Numbered from the stretch's first letter, positions 1 through 8,867 are shown. The stretch: 64,000 nt of DNA from Bacilli bacterium (GCA_017435485.1 JAFSEY010000010.1:62001-126000), one strand, 5' to 3'. A program made the numbers and translations. The notes: generated from the sequence alone by a model not told the origin.

Positions 1-383
1 AACACTTCTAATAATTCTTTATTTTGTTTTATATCTTCTAAGTTTTTGATTGTGGTAGTATCAATATTTTTATCATTTCTTAATTCTACATTATCACCTA
101 AATCAGTGAATATATTTAGTGTATTAAGAGAAAAAGAAAAAGTTTTCTTTTTTATTTGTTTTACGATACTTTTAGTTTTGAAAAAATCAAAATCTAATTG
201 TTCATTATTATGAATATAATTTGAATTAATTCTAATTATTTTATAAGCAGCATTATTATTTTCTAACCATATTTCATCTTTAACCCCTTTTACAACAATA
301 GGAGTATAGTTTTTCACAGTTACAAAATAATGAACTAATGCCATAATCATTTCGTCTTTTTTATCTATAACGATTGTACTCAT
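1..383 (-). CDS. Rhomboid-family intramembrane protease, N-terminal part (cut by window edge)
   Basis: Only the first ~127 codons are present; the 3' end lies before position 1. The ATG at 381-383 follows a good ribosome binding site (GGAGGT). The visible part is a soluble domain with the pattern MALVHYF, then DEIWLEN about 35 residues in, then YKIIRIN. This resembles the N-terminal cytoplasmic domain of GluP/YqgP-type rhomboid proteases, which begins with a similar DEIWLE motif. No membrane segment or catalytic GxSG/His can be seen because they would lie beyond the edge. The rhomboid call is by family resemblance of this domain only. It is transcribed divergently from the small membrane protein at 446. 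Confidence 0.5.
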   Translation of the reverse strand, partial: MSTIVIDKKDEMIMALVHYFVTVKNYTPIVVKGVKDEIWLENNNAAYKIIRINSNYIHNNEQLDFDFFKTKSIVKQIKKKTFSFSLNTLNIFTDLGDNVELRNDKNIDTTTIKNLEDIKQNKELLEV

Positions 384-445
384 AAATACCTCCGTGTAAT
401 AATATTTTATCTTAATTCATAAATTTAGTAAAGAGGTGATGCAAA

Positions 446-787
446 TTGCTACCAGCATTTAACATCGTTTATTTTTTATTTTTAATGTTAATGACAATGT
501 GTATAAGTAAAATTTTATTACATAGTAATTATACTAATAATATTATTTTTTATTTGTTAGCTATTATAATTCTAAATTGTAGTTTAGTAATTTTTTGGTA
601 TTATTTTCATAATTTAGCAGTTTGCTTAATTTTTAGTCTTATATTAATCATAGTGACATTTGCATTTTTATTAGAATTAAAAATAGAATATGAACAATCT
701 ATTAAATTATGTTTACCCTACTTTATTTTAACAATTTATGTATTTGCCTATATTATTAATCAATTTCTTTGTCTAACTCATCAATAA
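446..787 (+). CDS. Small TspO/MBR-like membrane protein
   Basis: A 113-residue, very hydrophobic protein with about four membrane spans. The TTG start at 446 lies 7 nt after AGAGGTG; the overlapping ATG at 439 is out of frame. The last third (spacing FWYYFHN ... PYFILTIYVFAYIINQF) has the layout of the TspO/tryptophan-rich sensory protein family, whose last helices carry a PYxxW...FA..LN motif. Most of the usual tryptophans are missing and an N-terminal span may be lost, so it would be a degenerate or short TspO. Its 3' end overlaps the end of the convergent rluD gene by 32 bp. It could also be an unrelated small membrane protein. Confidence 0.42.
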   Translation: MLPAFNIVYFLFLMLMTMCISKILLHSNYTNNIIFYLLAIIILNCSLVIFWYYFHNLAVCLIFSLILIIVTFAFLLELKIEYEQSIKLCLPYFILTIYVFAYIINQFLCLTHQ

Positions 788-1661
788 ATTCTTGAAATTC
801 ATTAGGTAAAGGACATTCAAAATGCATCTTTTCTTTAGTAATCGGATGAATTAAATCCATTTTTGCTGAATGAAGAAATTGTCCAAACTCAGTTACCTCA
901 TCGTTTGTATAAATTGGATCATTGTAAATAGGATGATTAATATAATTCAAGTGTACTCTTATTTGATGAGTTCTTCCAGTATCTAAAATTAAACTTAATA
1001 AAGTATACTTTTGATATCTTTTTAATACTTTAAAATGGGTAATAGCTGTTTTAGAGTTTTTTTCTGTTACAGCCATTTTTAATCTATTTTTTTCATCTCG
1101 ACCAATTGGTGCATCAATTGTTCCGGTATTAGGTCCAATTACGCCTTTAGCTAAAGCAATGTATTCACGTCGAATAGTTTTATTTTTGAAATTATTCGCT
1201 AGAATTTCATGTGTTTTATTATCTTTTGCGAGGATAATTAAACCACTTGTATCTTTATCAATTCGATGGACAACACCAGGACGCTCTAAGCCACCAATAT
1301 CACTTAAGTTTTTACCATAATAAAGCAAAGCATTTACTAGAGTATTATCATTATTACCTGCTCCAGGATGAACGGTAAGTCCTGATTGTTTGTTTACTAT
1401 AATTAGATATTCATCTTCATAAATTATATCTAAAGGAATATTTGTTTCTTCTAAATTAGATGATTCTTTTTCAATTTGATCAAAAGTTATAATATCATCC
1501 TCTTTAGCTAAATAACTAGATTTTACTGGTTTATCATTTACTAAAATTAAACCATCTTTAATCATCTTGATAATAGTTTGTCTGCTATACGAAGTATTAT
1601 CTGCTAAATACTTATCAATTCTTACATTACAAAACTCTTTTGTTACTACTATTTTTTCCAT
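756..1661 (-). CDS. rluD: Large-subunit rRNA pseudouridine synthase, RluD/RluA family
   Basis: Isomerises uridine to pseudouridine in rRNA, most likely 23S. An S4 RNA-binding domain occupies about residues 1-75 (RIDKYLADN), followed by the RluA catalytic domain with the signature GVVHRIDKDTSGL, whose aspartate is the catalytic residue, and RTHQIRVHL further on. Length (301 aa) is normal for the family. It lies directly after lspA with a 35-bp overlap, as in Bacillus, where lspA and rluD are adjacent. The start is preceded by AAGAAG. The exact uridine targets cannot be read from sequence. Confidence 0.93.
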   Translation of the reverse strand: MEKIVVTKEFCNVRIDKYLADNTSYSRQTIIKMIKDGLILVNDKPVKSSYLAKEDDIITFDQIEKESSNLEETNIPLDIIYEDEYLIIVNKQSGLTVHPGAGNNDNTLVNALLYYGKNLSDIGGLERPGVVHRIDKDTSGLIILAKDNKTHEILANNFKNKTIRREYIALAKGVIGPNTGTIDAPIGRDEKNRLKMAVTEKNSKTAITHFKVLKRYQKYTLLSLILDTGRTHQIRVHLNYINHPIYNDPIYTNDEVTEFGQFLHSAKMDLIHPITKEKMHFECPLPNEFQEFIDELDKEID

Positions 1662-2112
1662 ACATATCTTCTTTCTTTAAAACCGCAATCAAAATTAAAA
1701 TCATTCCGACAACAATCGCTATATCAGCTATATTAAATACTGGAAAATGATAATTAAATATAATTACACTAATAAAATCTTTAACAAAGCCATGGATAAT
1801 TCGATCAATTAAATTGCCAAATAATCCCCCAAAGACTAAACCAAAAGCAATTTTATTTCTAATATTTAATAAAAATGATTGCTTATATTTTATTAAAAAT
1901 ATTAAAATAACTATACTAATCAATATTAATCCTGATACTCTATTATTAAACAAACTCCAAGCTGCTCCATAATTTTCACAATAATTAATACTAAATAAAT
2001 CTTTTATAATAATTATTCTTTCATTAGTAAAAAGAAATTTAGTTAATTGATCCAAAAATAAGATTAGGATAGTTACTAGTTTTATTAAATGATTATTAAT
2101 CTTTTCTTTCAT
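1627..2112 (-). CDS. lspA: Lipoprotein signal peptidase (signal peptidase II)
   Basis: Membrane aspartyl protease that removes signal peptides from prolipoproteins after lipidation. Four membrane spans are visible in 161 residues. The two catalytic aspartates are in GNLIDRI and FNIADIAI, and the conserved FLDQLTK and NYGAAWSLF motifs are present. It starts after AGTGAT with an ATG and runs into rluD. The genome therefore uses lipoproteins, although none is evident in this window. Confidence 0.95.
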   Translation of the reverse strand: MKEKINNHLIKLVTILILFLDQLTKFLFTNERIIIIKDLFSINYCENYGAAWSLFNNRVSGLILISIVILIFLIKYKQSFLLNIRNKIAFGLVFGGLFGNLIDRIIHGFVKDFISVIIFNYHFPVFNIADIAIVVGMILILIAVLKKEDMYGKNSSNKRVL

Positions 2113-2145
2113 TTATATCACTTTTTTATTATACCTTATTTTTTA

Positions 2146-2373
2146 TTAAAGTTCTACCAGTATTACATCTTCACCAATTTTTTTAATTTGGTTAACTTTT
2201 ATAGTTATATCAGGTTCAGAAGATGAAAATATCCGCCAGAAAAATCTTTTTTTCTCAACAACAAAATAATCAATTGCTCCAATTTCACTTAATTCTACAT
2301 CTATGATTCTTCCTAAATTCTTACCATCAGCCATATTAACGACCTCTTTATTTTGTAAATCTGATAACCTCAA
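2146..2373 (-). CDS. ylmC: YlmC/YmxH-family PRC-barrel sporulation protein
   Basis: A 75-residue protein with a single PRC-barrel fold. The opening MRLSDLQNKEVVNMADGKNLG matches the YlmC/YmxH family almost word for word, which fixes the TTG start at 2373 (GGTGAT, 4 nt, TTG) rather than the upstream GTG. In Bacillus ylmC also lies right after sigG. The family is associated with sporulation but its biochemical role is not established. Confidence 0.85.
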   Translation of the reverse strand: MRLSDLQNKEVVNMADGKNLGRIIDVELSEIGAIDYFVVEKKRFFWRIFSSSEPDITIKVNQIKKIGEDVILVEL

Positions 2374-2406
2374 CTTTATCACCTATTAATATTTAGTCTA
2401 AAAAAA

Positions 2407-3183
2407 TTATTTTATTAATTTTTTAACGTGTTCTATAGCATTTTTTTCAATTCTTGATACTTGAGCTTGACTAATACCTAGACTTTGCGCTATTTCCATT
2501 TGCGTTTTACCTATCATAAATCTTTCTAGTAATATTTTTCTTTCTCTTTCTTTTATCATATTAAGTGCTTTGCGCAAAGAAATTGACATATCCTTATCTT
2601 GATTTGATTCTTTTTTATCAGCTATTTGATCTTCCAAATAAATAGTGTCTCCTCCATCATTATATATCGGTTCAAAAATACTCATTGGATCTTTTAAAGA
2701 GTCTAACGCATAAGCTATTTTATATTCTTCTATTTCTAATATTCTAGCTATATCTTCATTAGATGGTTCATGTCCATTTTTAATCGTTAACTCTTCCTTT
2801 AGTTTAATTATCTTGTACGCTAAATCTTTAATACTTCTACTTACTCTTAAAGATGTGTTATCTCTAATACTTCTTTTGCACTCTCCTACTATTAAAGGAA
2901 CAGCATAAGTTGACAATTTTAAGTTATATGATAAATCAAAATTCTCAATAGCTTTAATAAGTCCAATAACTCCAACTTGAAATAAATCATCTAAGTTTTC
3001 TACTTTACTTGCAAATCCTTTAACAATCGATAAAACTAACTTTAAGTTTCCCTCTATTAATTTGTCCTTAGCTTTTAAATCTCCGCTTTGATATTTTTTA
3101 AATAAATCAATAGTTTCCTCATGTGTTAAGACTTTTAAATTACTCGTATTAATTCCAGTAATTTCTACTTTATGTTTTGCCAT
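2407..3183 (-). CDS. sigG: RNA polymerase sigma factor SigG (late forespore)
   Basis: A sigma-70 family factor of 258 residues that directs late forespore transcription. The N-terminus KVEITGINTS is the diagnostic SigG leader. Region 2 contains DDLFQVGVIGLIKAI and LSTYAVPLI, region 3 follows RVSRSIKDLAYK, and region 4 ends with the helix-turn-helix MEIAQSLGISQAQVSRIEK. It is separated from sigE by a secreted repeat-protein gene, whereas in Bacillus the two sigma genes are adjacent. Its ribosome binding site lies inside a long hairpin (3185-3229), suggesting translational control. Confidence 0.95.
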   Translation of the reverse strand: MAKHKVEITGINTSNLKVLTHEETIDLFKKYQSGDLKAKDKLIEGNLKLVLSIVKGFASKVENLDDLFQVGVIGLIKAIENFDLSYNLKLSTYAVPLIVGECKRSIRDNTSLRVSRSIKDLAYKIIKLKEELTIKNGHEPSNEDIARILEIEEYKIAYALDSLKDPMSIFEPIYNDGGDTIYLEDQIADKKESNQDKDMSISLRKALNMIKERERKILLERFMIGKTQMEIAQSLGISQAQVSRIEKNAIEHVKKLIK

Positions 3184-3184
3184 A

Positions 3185-3229
3185 AAAAAAGCTCCTTTCG
3201 TATGTTTATGATACGAAAAGAACCTTTTT
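3185..3229 (-). promoter_or_regulatory. Long hairpin sequestering the sigG ribosome binding site; possible terminator
   Basis: On the minus strand two arms form a 19-bp stem (16 Watson-Crick pairs, 3 G-U) around a 7-nt loop at 3204-3210. The arms are 3211-3229 and 3185-3203. The Shine-Dalgarno AAAGGAG of sigG (3192-3198) lies wholly inside the stem, and seven Ts follow before the ATG. The structure could act as terminator for the upstream gene and as a block to translation of read-through sigG mRNA. In Bacillus subtilis an RBS-occluding leader hairpin is known to restrain sigG expression. Confidence 0.75.
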
Positions 3230-4679
3230 ATTCACTAAATTCTGCAGTAGCTGCTACAAAATCTTCAAGTGTATTATTAGAAAAGTATCCTATATATATA
3301 TTATCTGATGTAAGATTAGGGTTGCCACTAAATACACTTTCTCCTAAAACTATTGTATTATTTATTGTTATTTTATTAATATTATTATTTCGAAATGCTC
3401 CTTTATCTAACGTTAGTTCAGAATTAAATTCTATTTCTTCTAATTTGTTACCTACAAAAACAGATGATTCTATTTTTTCTAAAGTAGTTGGCAAATATAA
3501 TTTTTCAATACTATTATAAGCAAATGATTCAGATATACTCTCTAATCCTTCAGGAAGTTCTAATTTAGCAAGATTTAAATTGTAGTCACTTAAACCGCTT
3601 CGAATATATTTTAAATTTTTTAAACGACTTAAATCAAGTGATTTAATTGAAAAATTATATTTATTGTCAGCAATTAAATCTTGATTTGTAAGCATATTTG
3701 AATAAATTAGGTCTTGCTGAGTTACTGATCCATTATAATAACTTATATCTACACCAAGTGGTACTTTTAACCAAAAATAATCCGAATTTCTTAATCCGCT
3801 TAAAGCTATATCCCAATCTTCCATGTCACTGACTTTAACATATCTTATTCCATCAGTCCATAGTTCATTAGGATCAATATTTTCTAATATATATTTTATC
3901 GAATCATAATTTTCTTCATCAAAAATAACAAATACCGTTTCAAATGTATCCCAATCTACATACCATAATACATTTGCATCTATAAAAGCATCCACTTCAA
4001 TATTGGTTATTTCTACTTCGTTAATATATTGTGGAACTACTACATCACCAGAACACATATAATTTTTATATTTTAGAAGAGTGTTGCCATTAGTAACAAA
4101 ACATTCTTCAGGAGAAACTTCTGTAGATGCTATATTTTGACCAACTATGACAAATATTTGGCTTTTAAATTGGGATTTTTGAACTTCATTACCAGCATTT
4201 ACATCAACCCACATTTTGATGTTATGAGTATATTCTTCATTAGCAGCTAACACTCCACTATATATTTTTTTTGCATAACTAGCAGTATTATTATAAATGT
4301 CAGCATCCTCATAATTGTTTAAAGTTCTTGCTACTCGACTATCAATTCCAAGATTAACATCCTCCTGAGAAAGATTTATTACATTCGGATCATTAAATAC
4401 ATCTAGATTAACAACATAAGATACTTTTTCATCACATTTATTTTTTAGTGTGAATGAATATCCTTCTTGGGACTGTCCCTCAATATCAGTAATAGGGTAT
4501 GCTTTATCCAAAGAAATTGTTCCAGTTTCATTTTCATAAGCAACACTTAAACAACCAGAAGTAAACATATTATTGTTTTGTTGTTTTTTGGTAGTAGTCC
4601 ACCAAGCAAAAGAAGTACCTATTACTAGGCAGCAAAGTAATATTATAGAAATAATTAACGTACATTTGTTACTTTTCAT
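3228..4679 (-). CDS. Secreted protein: TasA/camelysin-like domain plus BspA-type leucine-rich repeats
   Basis: A 483-residue exported protein. Residues 1-30 are a signal or anchor segment ending TSFAWW, the SipW-substrate style seen in TasA/camelysin proteins. Residues ~35-175 look like the TasA-type beta-sandwich (FTSGCLSV, KAYPITD, YSFTLKNKC), with two cysteines shared with the paralogue at 14736. Residues ~180-480 are BspA-type leucine-rich repeats, for example LPTTLEKIESSVF and NNINKITINN. No LPxTG or C-terminal anchor is seen. It has its own SigA-type promoter (4703-4731) and ends at the sigG hairpin. Probably a surface or matrix protein; function unproven. Confidence 0.72.
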   Translation of the reverse strand: MKSNKCTLIISIILLCCLVIGTSFAWWTTTKKQQNNNMFTSGCLSVAYENETGTISLDKAYPITDIEGQSQEGYSFTLKNKCDEKVSYVVNLDVFNDPNVINLSQEDVNLGIDSRVARTLNNYEDADIYNNTASYAKKIYSGVLAANEEYTHNIKMWVDVNAGNEVQKSQFKSQIFVIVGQNIASTEVSPEECFVTNGNTLLKYKNYMCSGDVVVPQYINEVEITNIEVDAFIDANVLWYVDWDTFETVFVIFDEENYDSIKYILENIDPNELWTDGIRYVKVSDMEDWDIALSGLRNSDYFWLKVPLGVDISYYNGSVTQQDLIYSNMLTNQDLIADNKYNFSIKSLDLSRLKNLKYIRSGLSDYNLNLAKLELPEGLESISESFAYNSIEKLYLPTTLEKIESSVFVGNKLEEIEFNSELTLDKGAFRNNNINKITINNTIVLGESVFSGNPNLTSDNIYIGYFSNNTLEDFVAATAEFSE

Positions 4680-4702
4680 AAGAACCTTCCTTATCTTATT
4701 TA

Positions 4703-4731
4703 ATTATAACGTAATTGAAGTTTCTCGTCAA
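4703..4731 (-). promoter_or_regulatory. SigA-type promoter of the repeat protein at 3228
   Basis: Minus strand: -35 TTGACG (4726-4731), 17-bp spacer, -10 TATAAT (4703-4708). It lies in the short gap after sigE, so the repeat gene need not depend on spoIIGA-sigE transcription. Confidence 0.75.
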
Positions 4732-4733
4732 TC

Positions 4734-5417
4734 TTAAGACTTCATATAACTTTGTAGTTTTTTAATAACTTTTTTCTCTATTCTTGATATATATGACTGA
4801 CTAATCCCTAATATTTCAGCAACTTCTTTTTGCGTGTATTCATCGGTATTATTAAGACCATAACGCATTATCATAATCTGTTTGTCACGAGGTGGTAATT
4901 TAGTTATTTCTTGAGCTAAAAATTGTTTATCAATTTTTTGTTCAAATTCTTTATGAACAATATCATCATCAGTTCCTAATATATCTTCTAAATGTAATTC
5001 ATTTCCTTCAGCATCATAATTTAAAGCATCTTCTAGACTTATTTCCCCTCTACGCCGTTTATTTTTTCTTAAAAACATTAATATTTCATTAGATATGCAT
5101 CTTGAAGCATAAGTAGCCAGCTTAATATTTTTATCTATTTTATAAGTATTAATTCCTTTTATAAGACCAATTGAACCGATACTTACTAAATCTTCAACAT
5201 CATAACCAGTATTTTCATATTTTTTTGCTAAGAAAACAACTAAACGTAAATTATGTTCAATCAAAATATTTTTTGCTTCTTCATCCCCTTTTTTTGCTTT
5301 AATTAAATAATCCAATTCTTCTTCTTTACTTAAAGGCGGCGGTAATTTATCTGTACTTCCAACAAAAAAACATTCACGATATTTATTTTTTAAAAATTCA
5401 ATTAATTTTCTTATCAT
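4734..5417 (-). CDS. sigE: RNA polymerase sigma factor SigE precursor (early mother cell)
   Basis: A sigma-70 factor of 227 residues that controls early mother-cell genes in sporulation. The stretch FFVGSTDKLPPPLS aligns with the region just after the processing site of Bacillus pro-SigE, so the pro-peptide is about 16 residues here, shorter than the ~27 in Bacillus. Region 2 has DLVSIGSIGLIKGI and LATYASRCISNEI; region 4 ends with KEVAEILGISQSYISRIEKK. Its ATG overlaps the stop of spoIIGA (ATGA), with a strong GGAGGA site inside that gene, indicating translational coupling to its processing protease. Confidence 0.96.
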   Translation of the reverse strand: MIRKLIEFLKNKYRECFFVGSTDKLPPPLSKEEELDYLIKAKKGDEEAKNILIEHNLRLVVFLAKKYENTGYDVEDLVSIGSIGLIKGINTYKIDKNIKLATYASRCISNEILMFLRKNKRRRGEISLEDALNYDAEGNELHLEDILGTDDDIVHKEFEQKIDKQFLAQEITKLPPRDKQIMIMRYGLNNTDEYTQKEVAEILGISQSYISRIEKKVIKKLQSYMKS

Positions 5418-6175
5418 AATTCCTCCATCAATTTATTATTTAATAAACAATTAATACCATCATTAAATAAATTATTTTCACATGCACCAACTAAATAATT
5501 AGTAAACTTTTTATTATTAATAATTATATGCTCAGGTTTAAAACATTCAATTAAACTATTTTTATTAACGGTTTTAATAGGTACATACATTGGACTTCTT
5601 ATGTTATAAACGCCTTTTAAGCACTTTTTTTCAACTAAAATGATTGGTTTATTGGTAATTGGATCGATAAGTTTATTACCTGTATCTAAAAAAGCACTTA
5701 AATTAATCTCTTTTAGATTCGTAAAGATAATTTTTACTTGATAATATAATGAATAGTTCTTTTTGAATTTTTTATTTTGATTAACAAAACCAAATAACAC
5801 AAACGGAGTTATAAATATAACAAATAAAAAATATAGAAAATTATTATGATCTAAATAAGGTTTAATTAAATTAATAGCTCCACCTAAAATAATTCCTGAC
5901 ATAATTAAATAAATTAAGTTATTTATTGTATAAGAGATACTTTTAAAATTAAAGGCTATAATACACATTATTATTCCTAGCAACAATTTTGTTATTAAAA
6001 GGTTAATGTAATTAATATTTAAAAAAAGAAATATTATACTTAGAGCTCCAATAAAACTAGCAACTATAATTTTAATTATTTTGGTCATTCTTTTTAAGGT
6101 TAATTTAACTACTATTAATAAAAAGAAATCTATCCACCAATTAAAAAGAAATAATAAATCTAAATATATCGTCAT
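5414..6175 (-). CDS. spoIIGA: SpoIIGA, pro-SigE processing aspartic protease
   Basis: Membrane-embedded aspartic protease that activates pro-SigE in the mother cell. The first ~140 residues contain about five membrane spans; the C-terminal cytosolic domain carries the catalytic motif FLDTGNKL. The start at 6175 (MTIYLDLLFLFNW) matches the family N-terminus and follows GGTGAT by 4 nt; a longer in-frame extension upstream to 6211 is rejected. The protein (253 aa) is somewhat shorter than in Bacillus. It overlaps sigE by 4 bp, the classical spoIIG pair. Confidence 0.92.
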   Translation of the reverse strand: MTIYLDLLFLFNWWIDFFLLIVVKLTLKRMTKIIKIIVASFIGALSIIFLFLNINYINLLITKLLLGIIMCIIAFNFKSISYTINNLIYLIMSGIILGGAINLIKPYLDHNNFLYFLFVIFITPFVLFGFVNQNKKFKKNYSLYYQVKIIFTNLKEINLSAFLDTGNKLIDPITNKPIILVEKKCLKGVYNIRSPMYVPIKTVNKNSLIECFKPEHIIINNKKFTNYLVGACENNLFNDGINCLLNNKLMEEL

Positions 6176-6231
6176 ATTATCACCAAAAAAATTATAAAAA
6201 AAAAACAACAAATTAATTGTCGTTTTAATGG

Positions 6232-7305
6232 TTAATTATTATAATCGCGACTGCTTCTTAAAAATGGCGGTATTTCTAAATCAGTATCTTCAGCTTCTTC
6301 AATAATACGACGACGAGGCGGTTCATTAGTATTGTTAAATAATTGATCATCAACATCACTATTTTCAAAACCAGTTGCAATAACTGTTACTATCACTTCA
6401 TCAGTTAAATTTTCATTTTTAATAGCACCGAAGATAATGTTTACATCACTATTAGCAGCTTCTCTTACTGTTTCTACGGCATCTTCAATTTCGAATAACG
6501 TTAAATTCTTACCACCAGTTACGTTTACGATAGCATTTGTTGCCCCTTCAATAGTAGCTTCTAATAAAGAGTTTGCTACAGCTTGACGAGCCGCTTCAAT
6601 TGCTCTATTTTCACCAGCATTACATCCAATACCGATAATAGCACTTCCGCTTTTTTCCATTACGGCTTTTACATCAGCAAAGTCTAAGTTGATAACTCCG
6701 GTAACAGCAATCAAATCTGATATTGATTGAACACCACGATGCAATACATTATCAACTTCTTTAAAAGCATCTTCAAAACTTGTTGTTTTGTCAATTATAT
6801 CTCTTAATCTATCATTAGGAATGATAATTAATGTATCTACATGTTTCTTTAATTCTTCTAATCCAACTAAAGCATTTTCCATTCTTCTTTTACCTTCAAA
6901 TTTAAATGGTTTAGTTACAATTCCTACAGTTAAAGCGCCTTGTTCTTCTGCTATTTCGGCAATAATCGGTGCAGCACCAGTTCCAGTACCTCCACCAAGA
7001 CCACAAGCAACAAAAACCATATCAGCGCCTTTTAAAGCTTCTTCTAATTCTACTTTGCTTTCTAAAGCTGCAGCTCTTCCTATTTCAGGATTAGCTCCAG
7101 CGCCAAGTCCATCAGTTATATTAGCCCCTATTTGAATCTTATTTTCAGCACTAGAAGCGTTTAACACTTGTAAATCGGTATTTACAACGATAAATTCTAC
7201 TCCTTTAACTCCTTCTTCAATCATGCGATTTACGGCATTACATCCGCCTCCGCCAACACCTACAACTTTTATTTTAGCTATTTGATCCATTTGTAATCCA
7301 TTCAT
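6232..7305 (-). CDS. ftsZ: Cell division tubulin FtsZ
   Basis: GTPase that polymerises into the division ring. The nucleotide-binding motif [15 protein letters not shown] lies near the N-terminus and the tubulin signature [10 protein letters not shown] about 100 residues in; the T7-loop residues NLDFADVK follow. The C-terminus ends [10 protein letters not shown], the short peptide that binds FtsA and SepF. The linker before it is short. The start at 7305 (MNGLQMDQ) is preceded by AAAGAGAG and gives the family-typical length (357 aa); an in-frame ATG at 7344 would run into ftsA. Confidence 0.98.
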   Translation of the reverse strand: MNGLQMDQIAKIKVVGVGGGGCNAVNRMIEEGVKGVEFIVVNTDLQVLNASSAENKIQIGANITDGLGAGANPEIGRAAALESKVELEEALKGADMVFVACGLGGGTGTGAAPIIAEIAEEQGALTVGIVTKPFKFEGKRRMENALVGLEELKKHVDTLIIIPNDRLRDIIDKTTSFEDAFKEVDNVLHRGVQSISDLIAVTGVINLDFADVKAVMEKSGSAIIGIGCNAGENRAIEAARQAVANSLLEATIEGATNAIVNVTGGKNLTLFEIEDAVETVREAANSDVNIIFGAIKNENLTDEVIVTVIATGFENSDVDDQLFNNTNEPPRRRIIEEAEDTDLEIPPFLRSSRDYNN

Positions 7306-7321
7306 ATAAACACTCTCTTTT

Positions 7322-8563
7322 CTAATTGTCGAAAAAATATCCAAATAATTTTCCTAATAAGGAATTATCAGATAAATTTGTTTTCTTTGTTAACCCACTT
7401 AATTCTTCTTGTTCTTCGAGATTAAATATGGAAAAATCTTTATTCCGCAATTTTAACCTACTATTATAATATTTAATCATCCCTACTGCAGTTGAGTATT
7501 TATTATCGCGTACACCGATCTCATAAACTCTTTTTACTTCTGCTTTAGTTCCAAATATTTCTTCTAAGACTAACTCAAAATCAGTAATTTCCGTTAATCC
7601 TCCTGTTAGTATTATATAACTTATTTCCTTTTTTGTTAAGAGGTTAATTTGTTTTTTTGCTAAATTTAAGATTTCTTCAATTCGACTTTTAACAATCTCA
7701 GATGCATTATATTGATTTATTTTAACATCAGATCCAGTTTTATCGGTGAAAATCATAAATTCATTTGGCTGAGCTAGCCTATCATGTGCCAAAGCTAACT
7801 TTTCTTTAACTGTTTTAGCATCCGCTTTAGTAAGTTTATAAACATATGATAAATCATTATCTATACTCGACCCACCAATTTCTAAAACTTCACACTTTGT
7901 CAAAACACCTCGATTTATAATTGAAACGGTTGTAGTTGCATCTCCTATATTAATAATTGCCCCTACTTGTTTACTATAATCTTTAATTTTATATTCATAA
8001 TAATCTCCTAAAGGGCTTATAGTTATATCAATTACTTCTACTCCTATTTTTTGTAAGCAGTAGTCTATTCCAGCAATGTTTTTTTTGGGAATGGTAATTA
8101 TAACCGCCTTAACAAAAAGATTATCCCCTATCATATTTAAAGGATTTTTAGTTATGTCTCCATTTACGTTAAATATTGTTGGTATTACACTAACTAATTC
8201 TTTATTTGGGGCTATTTGATTATAAACACAGGCTTGCATACAACTAATTATATCTGATGATTTTATAACTTTATTTTCGTTTGTAATAGTAGTTTTCCCT
8301 TCACTCATAAAACATTCTGCATTAAACGCCGGAACATTTACAATTATTTTTCTAATTTTTATGCCAATCATATCATAAGCTTTATCAAACAATTCTTTTA
8401 AAGCTTCAATTGTACTTTCGGGATTTACCACATATCCTTTTTTTATTCCTCGAGAAGGCACTTCCAATGCGGATAATATATTTAATTTTCCTTTAAATAT
8501 TTCGCCAATTACTAATTTAATAGAGTTGGAACCAACATCTAATGTTGCAATAATTCTGCGCAT
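7322..8563 (-). CDS. ftsA: Cell division actin-like protein FtsA
   Basis: Actin/HSP70-fold ATPase that tethers FtsZ to the membrane. The phosphate-1 motif [17 protein letters not shown] is at the start, the phosphate-2 region is [16 protein letters not shown] and the adenosine motif is [11 protein letters not shown]. The C-terminus ends in an amphipathic, phenylalanine-rich tail ([10 protein letters not shown]), the expected membrane-targeting sequence. It forms a pair with ftsZ and has its own promoter (8594-8622) and a strong GGAGG site. Confidence 0.95.
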   Translation of the reverse strand: MRRIIATLDVGSNSIKLVIGEIFKGKLNILSALEVPSRGIKKGYVVNPESTIEALKELFDKAYDMIGIKIRKIIVNVPAFNAECFMSEGKTTITNENKVIKSSDIISCMQACVYNQIAPNKELVSVIPTIFNVNGDITKNPLNMIGDNLFVKAVIITIPKKNIAGIDYCLQKIGVEVIDITISPLGDYYEYKIKDYSKQVGAIINIGDATTTVSIINRGVLTKCEVLEIGGSSIDNDLSYVYKLTKADAKTVKEKLALAHDRLAQPNEFMIFTDKTGSDVKINQYNASEIVKSRIEEILNLAKKQINLLTKKEISYIILTGGLTEITDFELVLEEIFGTKAEVKRVYEIGVRDNKYSTAVGMIKYYNSRLKLRNKDFSIFNLEEQEELSGLTKKTNLSDNSLLGKLFGYFFDN

Positions 8564-8593
8564 AATATTCGCCTCCTACTATTACTACATATT

Positions 8594-8622
8594 ATTATAT
8601 CGAAATTAACTATAAACTTCAA
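8594..8622 (-). promoter_or_regulatory. SigA-type promoter of ftsA-ftsZ
   Basis: Minus strand: -35 TTGAAG (8617-8622), 17-bp spacer, -10 TATAAT (8594-8599), about 30 bp before the ftsA start. Confidence 0.7.
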
Positions 8623-8650
8623 GAAAATGATTTAACAATTAATGCTTCTA

Positions 8651-8683
8651 AAAAAATAAAAAAAATACAAATTGCTTTGTATT
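8651..8683 (-). terminator. Terminator of yceD-rpmF
   Basis: Minus strand: 8-bp stem with a GCAA tetraloop (8664-8683), followed by a T-rich run down to 8651. The hairpin overlaps the rpmF stop codon. Confidence 0.75.
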
Positions 8684-8867
8684 AATTATTTTCTTCTACT
8701 TTGATAACTTCGCTATTTTTATAGTTTCCACATTTAGTACAAGCTCTGTGTGGTCTAATTGTAGCTCCGCATTTAGTACATTTAGTTAATGCTCCTACTT
8801 CTTTCTTTAAATGAGTACGACGCATTCTCTTTTTTGTTTTACTAGTTCTTCTAAAAGGAACAGCCAT
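8682..8867 (-). CDS. rpmF: Ribosomal protein bL32
   Basis: Small basic protein of the large ribosomal subunit. It opens with MAVPFRRTSKTKKRMRRTH, typical of L32, and has the zinc-ribbon pair CTKC ... CTKC, so this is the zinc-binding form. The start at 8867 follows AAGGAG by 8 nt; an upstream GTG would sit on the binding site. It follows yceD by 5 bp, the usual yceD-rpmF arrangement. The acidic C-terminal tail is longer than in Bacillus L32. Confidence 0.95.
   Translation of the reverse strand: MAVPFRRTSKTKKRMRRTHLKKEVGALTKCTKCGATIRPHRACTKCGNYKNSEVIKVEENN

Noticed and set aside
4600-4679. Lipobox in the signal segment of the repeat protein at 3228
   Set aside because: Cysteines occur in LLCCLV but the residue before them is Leu rather than Gly, Ala or Ser, so it is not a lipoprotein site; the AFAWW-like end fits a SipW-type signal better.
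6788-7135. Open frame opposite ftsZ
   Set aside because: It is antisense to highly conserved ftsZ codons, lacks a binding site, and its composition is that of a mirrored gene. The same holds for other antisense frames in 15337-16731, 32689-33147 and 60704-61066.
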